64,000 nt of DNA from Streptomyces sp. NBRC 110028 (GTDB lineage: Bacteria > Actinomycetota > Actinomycetes > Streptomycetales > Streptomycetaceae): positions 62,001 to 126,000 of the forward strand of contig NZ_BBUZ01000029.1 of assembly GCF_001417735.1 (NCBI RefSeq), given 5' to 3'. Position numbers and translations under genes: made by a program. Numbering within the stretch: the stretch's first letter is position 1; every line of letters begins with the position of its first letter. The notes beneath the pieces were generated by a model. It was not told the DNA's origin. It did not search any database and was given only the letters and a program-made list of their open reading frames with translations. Shown here piece after piece: positions 51,821-59,814 of the stretch.

Positions 51821-53965
51821 TCAGCGGTCAGGCAGCAGCTTGTCGCAGGTGATCGGCAGATCGCGCACCCGCACGCCGGTCGCATGGTGCACCGCGTTGG
51901 CGATGGCCGCGGCGGTGCCGACGACGCACACCTCGCCGACGCCCTTGGCGCCCATCACATTGGTGTGCGGGTCCGTCTCGTCCACCCAGTGCGCCTCGAT
52001 CGTGTGCACATCGGCGTTGGCGGCGATGTGGTACTGGGCGAAGTCCTGGTTGACCACATGGCCGAAGCGCGGGTCCAGCACGCTGTGTTCGTACAGCGCC
52101 ATCGAGATGCCCTGCGTCATGCCGCCCAGCAGCTGGGAGCGCGCGGTCCTGGGGTTGATGACCCGGCCCACGTCGAACATCCCGAGCAGCCGTGGCACCC
52201 GGATCTCCCCGGTGTCCGCGTCCACCCGGACCTCGGCGAACTGCGCGCCGAAGCTGTGCATCGCGTACCGCTCGGCGTCGGGGTTCACCGGCATGCCGGC
52301 GGTGACCTCCAGGCCGTCCGGCGGAACCACGTCGCCGTGCTCGGTCGCGAGGAGGGTGCGCAACCGGCGGGCGGCCTCCGCGATCGACGAGCCCCAGCTG
52401 TTGATGCCGGAGGAGAAACCGGCGGGGGAGGCGTTCGGCAGGGTGGTGTCCCCGATGCGCAACTCCACCCGTTCGACCGGTACGCCGAGCGCGTCCGCGG
52501 CGATCTGGGTGAGCGCCGTCCAGGTGCCGGTGCCCAGGTCGGCGGCGGCGATCAGCACCGTGCAGTGCCCGTCCGGGGTGACCCGGACCGTCGCCGCGCT
52601 GCCCGGGAGGCGCGGCGAGGGGTAGGTGGAGGCGGCCACGCCGGTTCCGATCAGCCAGCGGCCCGTCCGGCGCGCCCGGGGCGTCGGGTCGCGCCGCTCC
52701 CATCCGGCGCGGCGGGCGCCCTCGCGCAGGCAGGCCACCAGATGGCGGCTGGAGAACGGCAGCTGGGACTCGGGGTGGACGTCCGGTTCGTTGCGGACGC
52801 GGAACTCCACCGGGTCCATGCCGCACGCGAGCGCCATCTCGTCCATCGCCGACTCCAGCGCGAACATGCCCTGCCCCTCGCCCGGTGCCCGCATGATGGT
52901 CGGCACCGGGATGTCCAGCGGGGCCAGCCGGTGGGTGGTGCGCCGGTGCGGGGCGGCGTACATCAGGCGGGTGCACACGGCGACCTGGTCGGCGTACCCC
53001 TTGGCCCGGGCGGTCTGCTCGACCACGTCATGGGTGACGGCGGTGAGCCGGCCGGCTGCGTCGGCGCCCAGCCGGATCCGCTGGATCGACGCCGGGCGGA
53101 AGCCCACCAGCGCGAACATCTGCTGGCGGGTCAGCGCGAACTTCACCGGCCGGCGCACGGTGCGCGAGCCCATCGCGGCGAGCACCGCGTACGCGTGCGG
53201 ATACACCTTCGACCCGAAGCCGCCGCCGACGTGCGGGGACACCACCCGCACCCGGTCCTGCCCGAGCCCCAGGGTGGCGGCGAGCAGATCGCGGCTCACC
53301 GTCGGCCCTTGCGTGGAGCAGTACACCAGCAGCTCGCCGTCGGCCCAGGTGACCACGGCGGTGTGCGGCTCCATCGGGTTGTTGTGGTACATCGGCGTGG
53401 TGTACGTGGCGTCCAGCAGGGTGTGCGCGGCGGCCAGCGCCGTATCGGCGTCGCCGACGACGCTGTCGGCGGGGGAGCCGTCCTGGAGTTCACCGCCGCC
53501 CTGCCCGAACTGGGCCGCGTCCACCGGCTTGTACAGGTCGTCGCGGTCCTCGCGCAGCGCCACATCGGGCGGGCGCTGCTCATAGGTGAACCGCACCAGG
53601 CCCGCCGCGTACCGCGCGGTCTCCGGAGTCTCGGCGACCACCGCGCCGGTGAACTGCCCGCGCCAGGCCACCTCGTCGGACTGCAGCACCGCCAGCTCCG
53701 GATCGCCCGTCACGGTCAGCCGCGGCGCGGTGAGATGGGTGAGCACGGCCAGCACCCCCGGCTCGGCCTCCGCCACCGCGGTGTCCACATCGGTGATCCG
53801 CCCGGCGGCGATGGTGGCCTGCAGCGGATGGAGATAGGCGGGGTGCTCGACGGGCCACTCGAAGGCGTAGGTGGCGGTGCCGGTGACCTTCTGCGCGCCG
53901 TCGATCCGGCGCAGCGGCGCGCCGACCGCCCGCGCCCGCTCCCTGACCTCGCGGACCTCGTTCAC
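51821..53965 (-). CDS. Xanthine dehydrogenase family protein, molybdopterin-binding subunit (PaoC-like)
   Basis: 714 aa. Two-part molybdenum-binding core: AQKVTGTATYAFEW, CSTQGPTVSRDLLAATLGL, PHVGGGFGSKVYPHAYAVLAAM, IMRAPGEGQGMFALESAMDEMA and GAKGVGEVCVVGTAAAIANAVHHATGVRVRDLPITCDKLL. It oxidises a substrate (aldehyde or purine-like) at the Mo centre. GTG 53965 overlaps the FAD-subunit stop. Third of three coupled subunits; the PaoABC layout of periplasmic aldehyde oxidoreductase, but no Tat signal is obvious here. Confidence 0.9.
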   Translation of the reverse strand: MNEVREVRERARAVGAPLRRIDGAQKVTGTATYAFEWPVEHPAYLHPLQATIAAGRITDVDTAVAEAEPGVLAVLTHLTAPRLTVTGDPELAVLQSDEVAWRGQFTGAVVAETPETARYAAGLVRFTYEQRPPDVALREDRDDLYKPVDAAQFGQGGGELQDGSPADSVVGDADTALAAAHTLLDATYTTPMYHNNPMEPHTAVVTWADGELLVYCSTQGPTVSRDLLAATLGLGQDRVRVVSPHVGGGFGSKVYPHAYAVLAAMGSRTVRRPVKFALTRQQMFALVGFRPASIQRIRLGADAAGRLTAVTHDVVEQTARAKGYADQVAVCTRLMYAAPHRRTTHRLAPLDIPVPTIMRAPGEGQGMFALESAMDEMALACGMDPVEFRVRNEPDVHPESQLPFSSRHLVACLREGARRAGWERRDPTPRARRTGRWLIGTGVAASTYPSPRLPGSAATVRVTPDGHCTVLIAAADLGTGTWTALTQIAADALGVPVERVELRIGDTTLPNASPAGFSSGINSWGSSIAEAARRLRTLLATEHGDVVPPDGLEVTAGMPVNPDAERYAMHSFGAQFAEVRVDADTGEIRVPRLLGMFDVGRVINPRTARSQLLGGMTQGISMALYEHSVLDPRFGHVVNQDFAQYHIAANADVHTIEAHWVDETDPHTNVMGAKGVGEVCVVGTAAAIANAVHHATGVRVRDLPITCDKLLPDR

Positions 53966-54963
53966 CGCGCCACCTCCATCACATCGAGCAGCGTGGCGAC
54001 GAGGGTGTTGCGGGCGAGCGCCACCTTGAAGGCGTTGCCCGGCAGCGGGTCCGCCTGGGCCAGCTCGGCCGCGGCGGCGTCCCGGAAGGCGTCCCACGTC
54101 GCGGGCGCGCCGCGCAACGACTCCTCGGCCTTCCACGCCCGCCACGGCTTGTGCGCCACGCCGCCGAGCGCGATGCGTACGTCGCGTACGGTCCCGTCGT
54201 CCGCGACGTCCAGCGCGGCGGCGACCGACACCAGCGCGAAGGCGTACGAGGCGCGGTCGCGCACCTTGCGGTAGCGGGAGGTGGCGGTGAAGCCGGGCGG
54301 CGGCAGCTCCACGGCCGTGATCAGCTCCCCGCGCCGCAGCACCGTGTCCCGCTCGGGGGCGTCGCCGGGCAGCCGGTGCAGTTCGGTCAGCGGGACGCGC
54401 CGCCCGCCGTTCGGCCCCTGGGGACCCTGGACGCACACCACGGCGTCGAGCGCCGCCAGCGCGACCGCCATGTCGGAGGGGTGGGTGGCCACGCAGGACG
54501 GCGAGGCGCCGAGGATCGCCATATCGCGCTGATAGCCCTCCATCGCCGAACAGCCCGACCCCGGCTCGCGCTTGTCGCACGGGGTGGTCACGTTCTGGAA
54601 GTACGGGCAGCGGGTGCGCTGCAACAGGTTCCCGCCGGTGGTGGCGAGGTTGCGCAACTGGCCCGAGGCGCCCGACAGCAGGCTTTGCGAGAGCACCGGA
54701 TAGCGCCGCCGGACCCGCCGGTCGGCGGCCAGATCGCTGCCCGTGACGGCGGCGCCGATGCGCAGGGCCCCGTCCGGCAGCTCCTCGATCCGGTCCGAGG
54801 TGAGCCTCCGGACGTCGACCAGCACCTCCGGGGTCGCCACCTCCAGCCGCATCAGGTCCACCAGGTTGGTGCCACCGGCCAGATACGCCGCCTCCGGCTC
54901 CTCGGCCAGCGCGGTCACCGCCGCCGACACGGTGTCGGCACGCTCGTAGCGGAAGGGCCTCAT
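53962..54963 (-). CDS. Xanthine dehydrogenase family protein, FAD-binding subunit (PaoB-like, extra Fe-S)
   Basis: 333 aa. FAD site AAYLAGGTNLVDLMRLEVATPEVLVD and LSGASGQLRNLATTGGNLLQ. The following RTRCPYFQNVTTPCDKREPGSGCSAMEG...GASPSC supplies four Cys, as in the FAD subunits that bind an additional [4Fe-4S] cluster (PaoB and 4-hydroxybenzoyl-CoA reductase types). Carries electrons from the Mo subunit to the 2Fe-2S subunit or onward. ATG 54963 overlaps the next subunit stop (ATGA). Confidence 0.9.
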   Translation of the reverse strand: MRPFRYERADTVSAAVTALAEEPEAAYLAGGTNLVDLMRLEVATPEVLVDVRRLTSDRIEELPDGALRIGAAVTGSDLAADRRVRRRYPVLSQSLLSGASGQLRNLATTGGNLLQRTRCPYFQNVTTPCDKREPGSGCSAMEGYQRDMAILGASPSCVATHPSDMAVALAALDAVVCVQGPQGPNGGRRVPLTELHRLPGDAPERDTVLRRGELITAVELPPPGFTATSRYRKVRDRASYAFALVSVAAALDVADDGTVRDVRIALGGVAHKPWRAWKAEESLRGAPATWDAFRDAAAAELAQADPLPGNAFKVALARNTLVATLLDVMEVAR

Positions 54964-55514
54964 CGGCGCGCCCCCTCGTCCCGGTGTGCCACGTCGGCGA
55001 TGGCCGGGACGATGTTGGCGTACGCGGCGCAGCGGCACAGGTTGCCGCTCATGCGCTCGGCGATCTCCTCGTCGTCCAGCACCACGTCGGCGGCGTTCAC
55101 ATCCTTGGCCACGGCGCTCGGCCAGCCCGCCGCCGCCTCGCGCAGCATGCCCACCGCCGAGCAGATCTGGCCGGGGGTGCAGTAGCCGCACTGAAAGGCG
55201 TCATGGGCGATGAAGGAGCGCTGGAGCGGATGCAGCCCGTCGCCGCTCTCGCCGCGTTCCCCGTCGCCGCCGTTCATGAGACCGGCGGCCGTGACGATGC
55301 CGGCGCCCTGGTGGGCCACCGCCAGTGCCAGACAGGCGAGGGCGCGGCGGCCGTCGAGCAGGATGGTGCAGGCACCGCACTGGCCATGGTCACAGCCCTT
55401 CTTGGGGCTGGTGTTCCCCAGCCGCTCGCGGAGGGCGTCCAGCAGGGTCGTACGGGTGTCGACGGTGAGCCGGTGGTCCCTGCCGTCCACCCGGAGCGTG
55501 ATCTCCACGTCCAT
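54960..55514 (-). CDS. Xanthine dehydrogenase family protein, 2Fe-2S subunit (PaoA-like)
   Basis: 184 aa. First cluster CDHGQCGACTILLDG...CLAL (plant ferredoxin-like) and second cluster HAFQCGYCTPGQ-type (FQCGYCTPG) with NLCRCAAYANI. Standard small subunit of molybdenum hydroxylases. First gene of the three-gene operon with ATG 55514; unit order is 2Fe-2S, FAD, Mo. It is separated from the ribA-like gene by a terminator hairpin. Confidence 0.92.
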   Translation of the reverse strand: MDVEITLRVDGRDHRLTVDTRTTLLDALRERLGNTSPKKGCDHGQCGACTILLDGRRALACLALAVAHQGAGIVTAAGLMNGGDGERGESGDGLHPLQRSFIAHDAFQCGYCTPGQICSAVGMLREAAAGWPSAVAKDVNAADVVLDDEEIAERMSGNLCRCAAYANIVPAIADVAHRDEGARR

Positions 55515-55573
55515 GCTTCACATCATCGGACATATATGCACTGATCGCCTGTTCCCGGCCCAGTGCACCTGGA

Positions 55574-55611
55574 GCGCCGGCGGCGCGGCTCACCCGCCGT
55601 GCCGCCGGCGC
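55574..55611 (-). terminator. Terminator after the ribA-like gene
   Basis: GCGCCGGCGGC / GCCGCCGGCGC, perfect 11-bp stem with further GCGG/CCGC pairing inside the loop, 20 bases beyond the stop at 55631 in the direction of transcription. It separates the new cluster from the molybdenum hydroxylase operon. Confidence 0.7.
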
Positions 55612-55630
55612 CACCGGCTCCGCGCGCTGT

Positions 55631-56308
55631 TCAGGACCGCTCGGCGCCGCCGTCGACGGACGTCAGCACACCGTCCAGATGCGGCAGGTAGTGGTCCATC
55701 CGCTCCCGCTTGGTCAGCAGGTAGGGCAGGTTCTCCTCGCACGGCTCGATCAGCAGCGGAACCTGTTCGCTGATCTTGATGCCGTGGCGCAGCAGCGCCT
55801 CCCGCTTGCGCGGATTGTTGGAGAGCAGCCGTATGGAGCGCACCCCGAGGTCGTGCAGCATCTCCGCCGCCACCTGGTAGTCCCGGGCGTCGTCCGGGAG
55901 GCCGAGCGCGAGGTTGGCCTCGACCGTGTCCAGGCCCTCCGCCTGCAGCTGCATCGCCTGGAGCTTGGCCAGCAGGCCGATGCCCCGGCCCTCGTGGCCC
56001 CGGAGGTAGACGAGGATGCCCCGCCCCTCGCTCACGATGGCGCGCAGCGCCGCGGACAGTTGGTCGCCGCATTCGCAGTGCCGGGAGCCGAAGGCGTCTC
56101 CGGTCAGGCACTCGGAATGCACCCGCGTCAGTGCGTCCTCGCCCTTGACGTCGCCGTATACCAGCGCGATCTGTTCATCTCCGCGTTTGTGGTCCTGGTA
56201 GCCGAAAGCGAGAAAATCGCCGTACACGGTGGACAGCCGGAGATTCACCACTCGTTCGACATCCGATCGACGAGCGCTGTCGACCAACACGCTATCACTT
56301 GCTGTCAT
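55631..56308 (-). CDS. GTP cyclohydrolase II homologue with Met119 (predicted GCH III, FAPy-forming)
   Basis: 225 aa. Zinc ligands C67, C78, C80 (HSECLTGDAFGSRHCECG) and YLRGHEGRGIGLLAKLQAMQLQ. Aligned with E. coli RibA (QEGRGIGLLNKIRAYALQ), catalytic Tyr105 corresponds to Met119. In S. coelicolor a GTP cyclohydrolase II paralogue with Met at this position was reported (Spoonamore, Bandarian and colleagues, 2006) to stop after ring opening and yield the formamide FAPy instead of losing formate. This gene's divergent neighbour is a creatininase-family protein, the family of archaeal FAPy deformylase (ArfB). Not the housekeeping riboflavin gene, which would normally be ribBA. Followed by a terminator. 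Confidence 0.88.
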   Translation of the reverse strand: MTASDSVLVDSARRSDVERVVNLRLSTVYGDFLAFGYQDHKRGDEQIALVYGDVKGEDALTRVHSECLTGDAFGSRHCECGDQLSAALRAIVSEGRGILVYLRGHEGRGIGLLAKLQAMQLQAEGLDTVEANLALGLPDDARDYQVAAEMLHDLGVRSIRLLSNNPRKREALLRHGIKISEQVPLLIEPCEENLPYLLTKRERMDHYLPHLDGVLTSVDGGAERS

Positions 56309-56314
56309 GTTGTA

Positions 56315-56342
56315 ACCCTATCTGGTGAACGCCGGGTGGCGT
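56315..56342. promoter_or_regulatory. Divergent promoter region of the pterin/flavin-like cluster
   Basis: On the minus strand TAGGGT (56320-56315) lies 7 bases before the ribA-like ATG, a good streptomycete -10, implying a leaderless or near-leaderless message. A palindrome ACGCC-GGGT-GGCGT (56329-56342) adjoins it and could be an operator. The plus-strand creatininase gene starts at 56430. Confidence 0.42.
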
Positions 56343-56429
56343 AGGGGAAAATGGGAAAGTCGGCCGGGTGATGGGCCACGCATCCGCAGCAGGAAGCACG
56401 CAGCACGAAGAACGAAAGGCCGCAAGAAC

Positions 56430-57221
56430 ATGAGCGATTCGGAAACGCCGGACCAGTGGGCCTCGGGGCTCCTGCCGTCGACGACCACGGAGGAGGTGCG
56501 GGCCCGGCGGGCCGGTGTCGCCGTCCTGCCCATCGGCAGCTTCGAGCAACACGGCGCGTATCTGCCGCTGGTGACGGACACGGTCATCGCCTGCACCATC
56601 GCCCGGGAGATCGCCGCGGCGTATCCGGTCCAGCTCCTCCCGCCCGTCACCGTCTCCTGCTCGCACGAGCACGCCAACTGGCCGGGCACCGTCTCCATAT
56701 CCGCCGCGACCCTCTACTCCGTGGTGCGCGACATCGCCGGATCGCTGCGCCGCTCCGGTATCGGTTCGCTGATTCTGGTGAACGGGCACGGCGGAAATTA
56801 CGTCCTGCGCAACATTGTTCAGGAATCCGCCGGCACCGGTACCCGCATGGCGCTTTTCCCGGGCTCGGCCGACTGGGACACGGCCCGTGGCAGGGCCGGT
56901 GTCCGCACCCCGTCGTACAGCGATATGCACGCCGGGGAAGTGGAGACCTCCATCCTGTTGCATGCCCATCCCGAACTCGTCCGTCCCGGTTATGAAACCT
57001 CCGATTGTCTCGCCGACAACCGGAAGCATCTGCTGACCCTCGGTATGGCCGAGTACACCGAGTCCGGAGTCATCGGCCGCCCTTCCCTGGCATCCGCCGA
57101 GAAGGGAAAGGAACTCCTCGCCGCGCTCACCGAATCCTTCGCCGAGTATCTTTCGGTGGTCGGCGAGTCCGTCGTCGGCGAATCCGCGGTCGGCGAGCGA
57201 CAGGAAACGGAGACGCGATGA
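56430..57221 (+). CDS. Creatininase-family amidohydrolase (ArfB/MftE-like), possible FAPy deformylase
   Basis: 263 aa. Metal-site residues: LPIGSFEQHGAYLPLVTDT (E39, H41, D50), LVNGHGGNYVLR (H120) and MHAGEVETS (E172). The family includes creatininase, mycofactocin MftE and archaeal FAPy deformylase ArfB. Because it is divergent from a predicted FAPy-forming enzyme and coupled by ATGA to a RibD reductase, deformylation of FAPy is the simplest reading. C-terminus ends in a small VVGES/AVGER repeat. ATG 56430 chosen from a GAAAGG site. Confidence 0.82.
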   Translation: MSDSETPDQWASGLLPSTTTEEVRARRAGVAVLPIGSFEQHGAYLPLVTDTVIACTIAREIAAAYPVQLLPPVTVSCSHEHANWPGTVSISAATLYSVVRDIAGSLRRSGIGSLILVNGHGGNYVLRNIVQESAGTGTRMALFPGSADWDTARGRAGVRTPSYSDMHAGEVETSILLHAHPELVRPGYETSDCLADNRKHLLTLGMAEYTESGVIGRPSLASAEKGKELLAALTESFAEYLSVVGESVVGESAVGERQETETR

Positions 57222-58264
57222 CGACGCTGGACACGGCAGCGGCTTGGGAGCGGCTGCGCTCCATACGGACCGTGGCCGAGGCCCGGGCCGCCGGACTGGT
57301 GCGCGGGCCGGACGGCGCGGTGCGCTGGTCGCGGGACGCCACCCCCGGGGCGGACGCACTCGCCGACCGCTATCTGCCGCTCTGCCTGGCCGGGCCGCGG
57401 CTGACGATCGCCCAGCTCGGCCAGAGCCTCGACGGTTTCATCGCGACCCGCACCGGCGACGCCGACTACGTCACCGGCGAGGAGGACCGGTGCCATCTGC
57501 ACCGGCTGCGCGCCCTCACCGACGCCGTCGTGGTCGGGGCCGGGACCGCCGTCGCGGACGACCCCCAGCTCACCGTGCGCGCCTGCTCCGGACCGCATCC
57601 GGTGCGCGTCGTCCTCGATCCCCACGGCCGGGTACCTCCGCATCGCCGGGTCTTCACCGACGGCTCAGCGCCGACCCTGTGGGTGGTGGGGGCGGACGCC
57701 CGCGACGGGCGGACGGCGCCGGACGGCGTCGACGTACTGACCCTGCCGGACCGTGCCGCGTTCACGCCGCAGCGCCTGGTGGAGGCGCTTGCGGCGCGTG
57801 GCCTGGGCCGGGTGCTGATCGAGGGCGGCGGCGTCACGGTGTCGCGCTTTCTGCACGACGGCGCGCTGCACCGGCTGTACGTCACCGTGGCACCGGTGCT
57901 GCTCGGCGACGGCATCCCCGGGCTGCGCTTCGACGGCACCCCCGTCATGCGCGACGCCCTGCGGCCCCGGACCCGCCGTACCCGCCTCGGCGAGGACACC
58001 CTCTTCGAACTCGACCTGGGGACGCCGCAGCCGGACGGCCCACTGCCCGACCAGCACACCCAGACCGGGCAGGCTCGCGGCGAAGGTGAGCACCCCGTAC
58101 ACGACGGCGACCGTCAGCCCCTGCGCGGCTCCCAGGCCCGCGGCGCCGAAGGCCCACGCGGTGACGCCCTCGCGGGGGCCCCAGCCGCCGACGTTCAGCG
58201 GCAGCGCCATGGCGAGCAGGGCCAGCACCATGATGGGCACCAGCCGGGCCGCCGGGGCGGTTGA
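57218..58264 (+). CDS. RibD-type pyrimidine reductase (C-terminal reductase domain only)
   Basis: The RibD reductase fold is residues about 52-267: LAGPRLTIAQLGQSLDGFIATRTGDADYVTGEE, AVVVGAGTAVADDPQLTVR, VLIEGGGVTVSRFLHDGALHRLYVTVAPVLLG, ending LGEDTLFELDLG near 58016. No deaminase domain. It would reduce the ribosyl group of a pyrimidine to ribityl. The frame then continues about 80 residues to a TGA at 58262-58264, antisense to the membrane gene; that tail has no family resemblance. The biological end may lie near 58020, so a stop may have been lost. Confidence 0.82.
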   Translation: MTTLDTAAAWERLRSIRTVAEARAAGLVRGPDGAVRWSRDATPGADALADRYLPLCLAGPRLTIAQLGQSLDGFIATRTGDADYVTGEEDRCHLHRLRALTDAVVVGAGTAVADDPQLTVRACSGPHPVRVVLDPHGRVPPHRRVFTDGSAPTLWVVGADARDGRTAPDGVDVLTLPDRAAFTPQRLVEALAARGLGRVLIEGGGVTVSRFLHDGALHRLYVTVAPVLLGDGIPGLRFDGTPVMRDALRPRTRRTRLGEDTLFELDLGTPQPDGPLPDQHTQTGQARGEGEHPVHDGDRQPLRGSQARGAEGPRGDALAGAPAADVQRQRHGEQGQHHDGHQPGRRGG

Positions 58265-58969
58265 TCCCGCCGCCCGCGCGGCCAGCAGGAACATCCCGAG
58301 ATAGCCCGCCAGCACCACCGCGGACGAGATCACGACCCCCGGCCAGCTCGCGCGGGCCAGCAGCCCGAGCCGCGCCTCGCCGAGCGCGGCGCGCAGCGCC
58401 CGGCGCCCCCGCGAGGTGCCGGGCCCGCGGCGCAGCCGTACGACGGCCACGGCCCCGAGCCCGCACACCGCGATCAGCGCGGCCGCGGCGCCGGGCGTCG
58501 CGGCCACGGCGTGGACCACCCGGCCGGCCTCGGACAGGGCGAAGGAGGGCCGGGCGAACAGCAGCGCCACGCCGGCCATCACCAGCACCACCTGACCCGC
58601 GGTCCGCTCCAGCACCACGGCACGCACACCCCGGGCCACATCGCCCTCGGTCCGCCCGTGCCGTACCGCGCGGTGCACATCGCCGAGGACGCCGCCGGGC
58701 AGCGCCGCGTTGAGGAACTGCGAGCGGTAGTAGTCGCCGACGGCCCTTGCCAGGGGCAGCCGGATGCGCAGCGCCCGCGCCACCACACACCAGCGCCAGG
58801 CGCTGAACACGGTGGTCAGCAGGCCGAGTCCGAGGGCGGCCAGCAGGGTGAGGCCGTCGATGCGGCGCACGCCCTCCAGGAAGGCGCCGGTGCCCATCTG
58901 CCACAGCAGCACCGCGATGATGGCCGCCCCGGCGAGTGTGCCGAGCCGCGCCCGGATCGACGCGCTCAT
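57665..58969 (-). CDS. LPG-synthase-TM (AglD/MprF-like) integral membrane protein
   Basis: The fold, residues 1-318, has about eight helices and the hallmark FSAWRWCVVARALRI, FLNAALPGGVLGDVHRAVRHGR, VLERTAGQVVLVMAG and LPLNVGGWGPREG stretches. Relatives move or glycosylate lipid-linked molecules. The frame ends at 57665 only after a 116-residue tail antisense to RibD; the natural end is probably near 58016. ATG 58969 overlaps the methyltransferase stop (ATGA). Last gene of a five-gene leftward operon. A flippase-like role for a cluster product is inferred. Confidence 0.78.
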   Translation of the reverse strand: MSASIRARLGTLAGAAIIAVLLWQMGTGAFLEGVRRIDGLTLLAALGLGLLTTVFSAWRWCVVARALRIRLPLARAVGDYYRSQFLNAALPGGVLGDVHRAVRHGRTEGDVARGVRAVVLERTAGQVVLVMAGVALLFARPSFALSEAGRVVHAVAATPGAAAALIAVCGLGAVAVVRLRRGPGTSRGRRALRAALGEARLGLLARASWPGVVISSAVVLAGYLGMFLLAARAAGSTAPAARLVPIMVLALLAMALPLNVGGWGPREGVTAWAFGAAGLGAAQGLTVAVVYGVLTFAASLPGLGVLVGQWAVRLRRPQVEFEEGVLAEAGTAGPGPQGVAHDGGAVEAQPGDAVAEQHRCHGDVQPVQRAVVQKARHRDAAALDQHPAQATRRKRLHQALRRERGTVRQGQYVDAVRRRPPVAGVRPHHPQGRR

Positions 58970-59814
58970 GACACTCCACCCGTCGGCCCGGGGCTCACCG
59001 GCCGGGGCAGCGCGAGCAGATCGTCATGGTGCACCACCACCCGCAGCCCGCCCGCCGCGCACTCCGCCAGCCGCCGCCGCAGATACCTCTCGGCACGCGG
59101 TTCCAGCTCCGGCCGGTGCTCCACCGCCGCGCCCACCCAGCCCCGCAGCCACTCCGCGGCCAGCGCGGACTCCCCGGGCCCCAGCAGCCAGGGGCTGGCG
59201 TGCGTCCGTACCGTCGCGCCGTGCCGGGCGAACGCCTCGGAGGCCACCGCGACGGCGTCCGGCCCCAGCAGACCGGAGCGGCGCTGATGGGCGTCGAACG
59301 CCTCCGCGATCTCCGCGTCCAGCGGATCCTCCGGGGCCAGCTCGACCCGGCCCGCCACCGACAGCGCCAGCAGCACCGGACACCCCGCCCCGGCACAGGC
59401 CGCGGCGAGCCCTTCTATTTCGTCGGCCGTCAGCACGTCCAGCAGCGCTGAGGCCGTCACCAGCGACGCGCCCGCCAGATCGTCCGCGGTCAGCGAGCCC
59501 AGGTCACCGCGGCGCGTGCGCACCGTGACCGGGCTCCCATCGGCGGCCGTACGCGGCGCCCGCTCGGCGGCCAGCTCCAGCAGACCGGGATCGTGGTCGT
59601 GCAGCACCCACTCCTGCGGGCCGTCCAGCCGGGGCGCCAGCCACCGGCCCAGGGAACCGGTGCCGCAGCCGAGGTCGTGGATCACGCGTACGGTGCCCCC
59701 GGCCGGCCGGGCACGCAGCGGCTCCAGCAGTTCGGGCGCGCGGGCGGCGGCGTCCGCGCCCTCGCGCAGCTCCAGCCACTCGGGCGCGTATCGAGGCGTA
59801 TCGGTGGTGGTCAC
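58966..59814 (-). CDS. SAM-dependent methyltransferase of the cluster
   Basis: 282 aa from GTG 59814. VRVIHDLGCGTGSLGRWLAPRLDGPQEWVLHDHDPGLL contains motif I and the ribose-binding Asp; VTASALLDVLTADEIEGLAAACAGAGCPVLLALSV follows. It lies between GT4 and LPG_synthase-TM genes with GTGA and ATGA overlaps, so it acts on the same product. Methyl acceptor unknown. Confidence 0.87.
   Translation of the reverse strand: MTTTDTPRYAPEWLELREGADAAARAPELLEPLRARPAGGTVRVIHDLGCGTGSLGRWLAPRLDGPQEWVLHDHDPGLLELAAERAPRTAADGSPVTVRTRRGDLGSLTADDLAGASLVTASALLDVLTADEIEGLAAACAGAGCPVLLALSVAGRVELAPEDPLDAEIAEAFDAHQRRSGLLGPDAVAVASEAFARHGATVRTHASPWLLGPGESALAAEWLRGWVGAAVEHRPELEPRAERYLRRRLAECAAGGLRVVVHHDDLLALPRPVSPGPTGGVS

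Noticed and set aside
54151-55185. Plus-strand open frame opposite the molybdenum hydroxylase genes
   Set aside because: Antisense to clear FAD and 2Fe-2S subunits; the translation is Arg/Gly/His-rich and unlike any protein.
55631-56308. Housekeeping riboflavin ribA
   Set aside because: No ribB, ribH or ribE beside it, and the catalytic Tyr is Met; a specialised paralogue is more likely.
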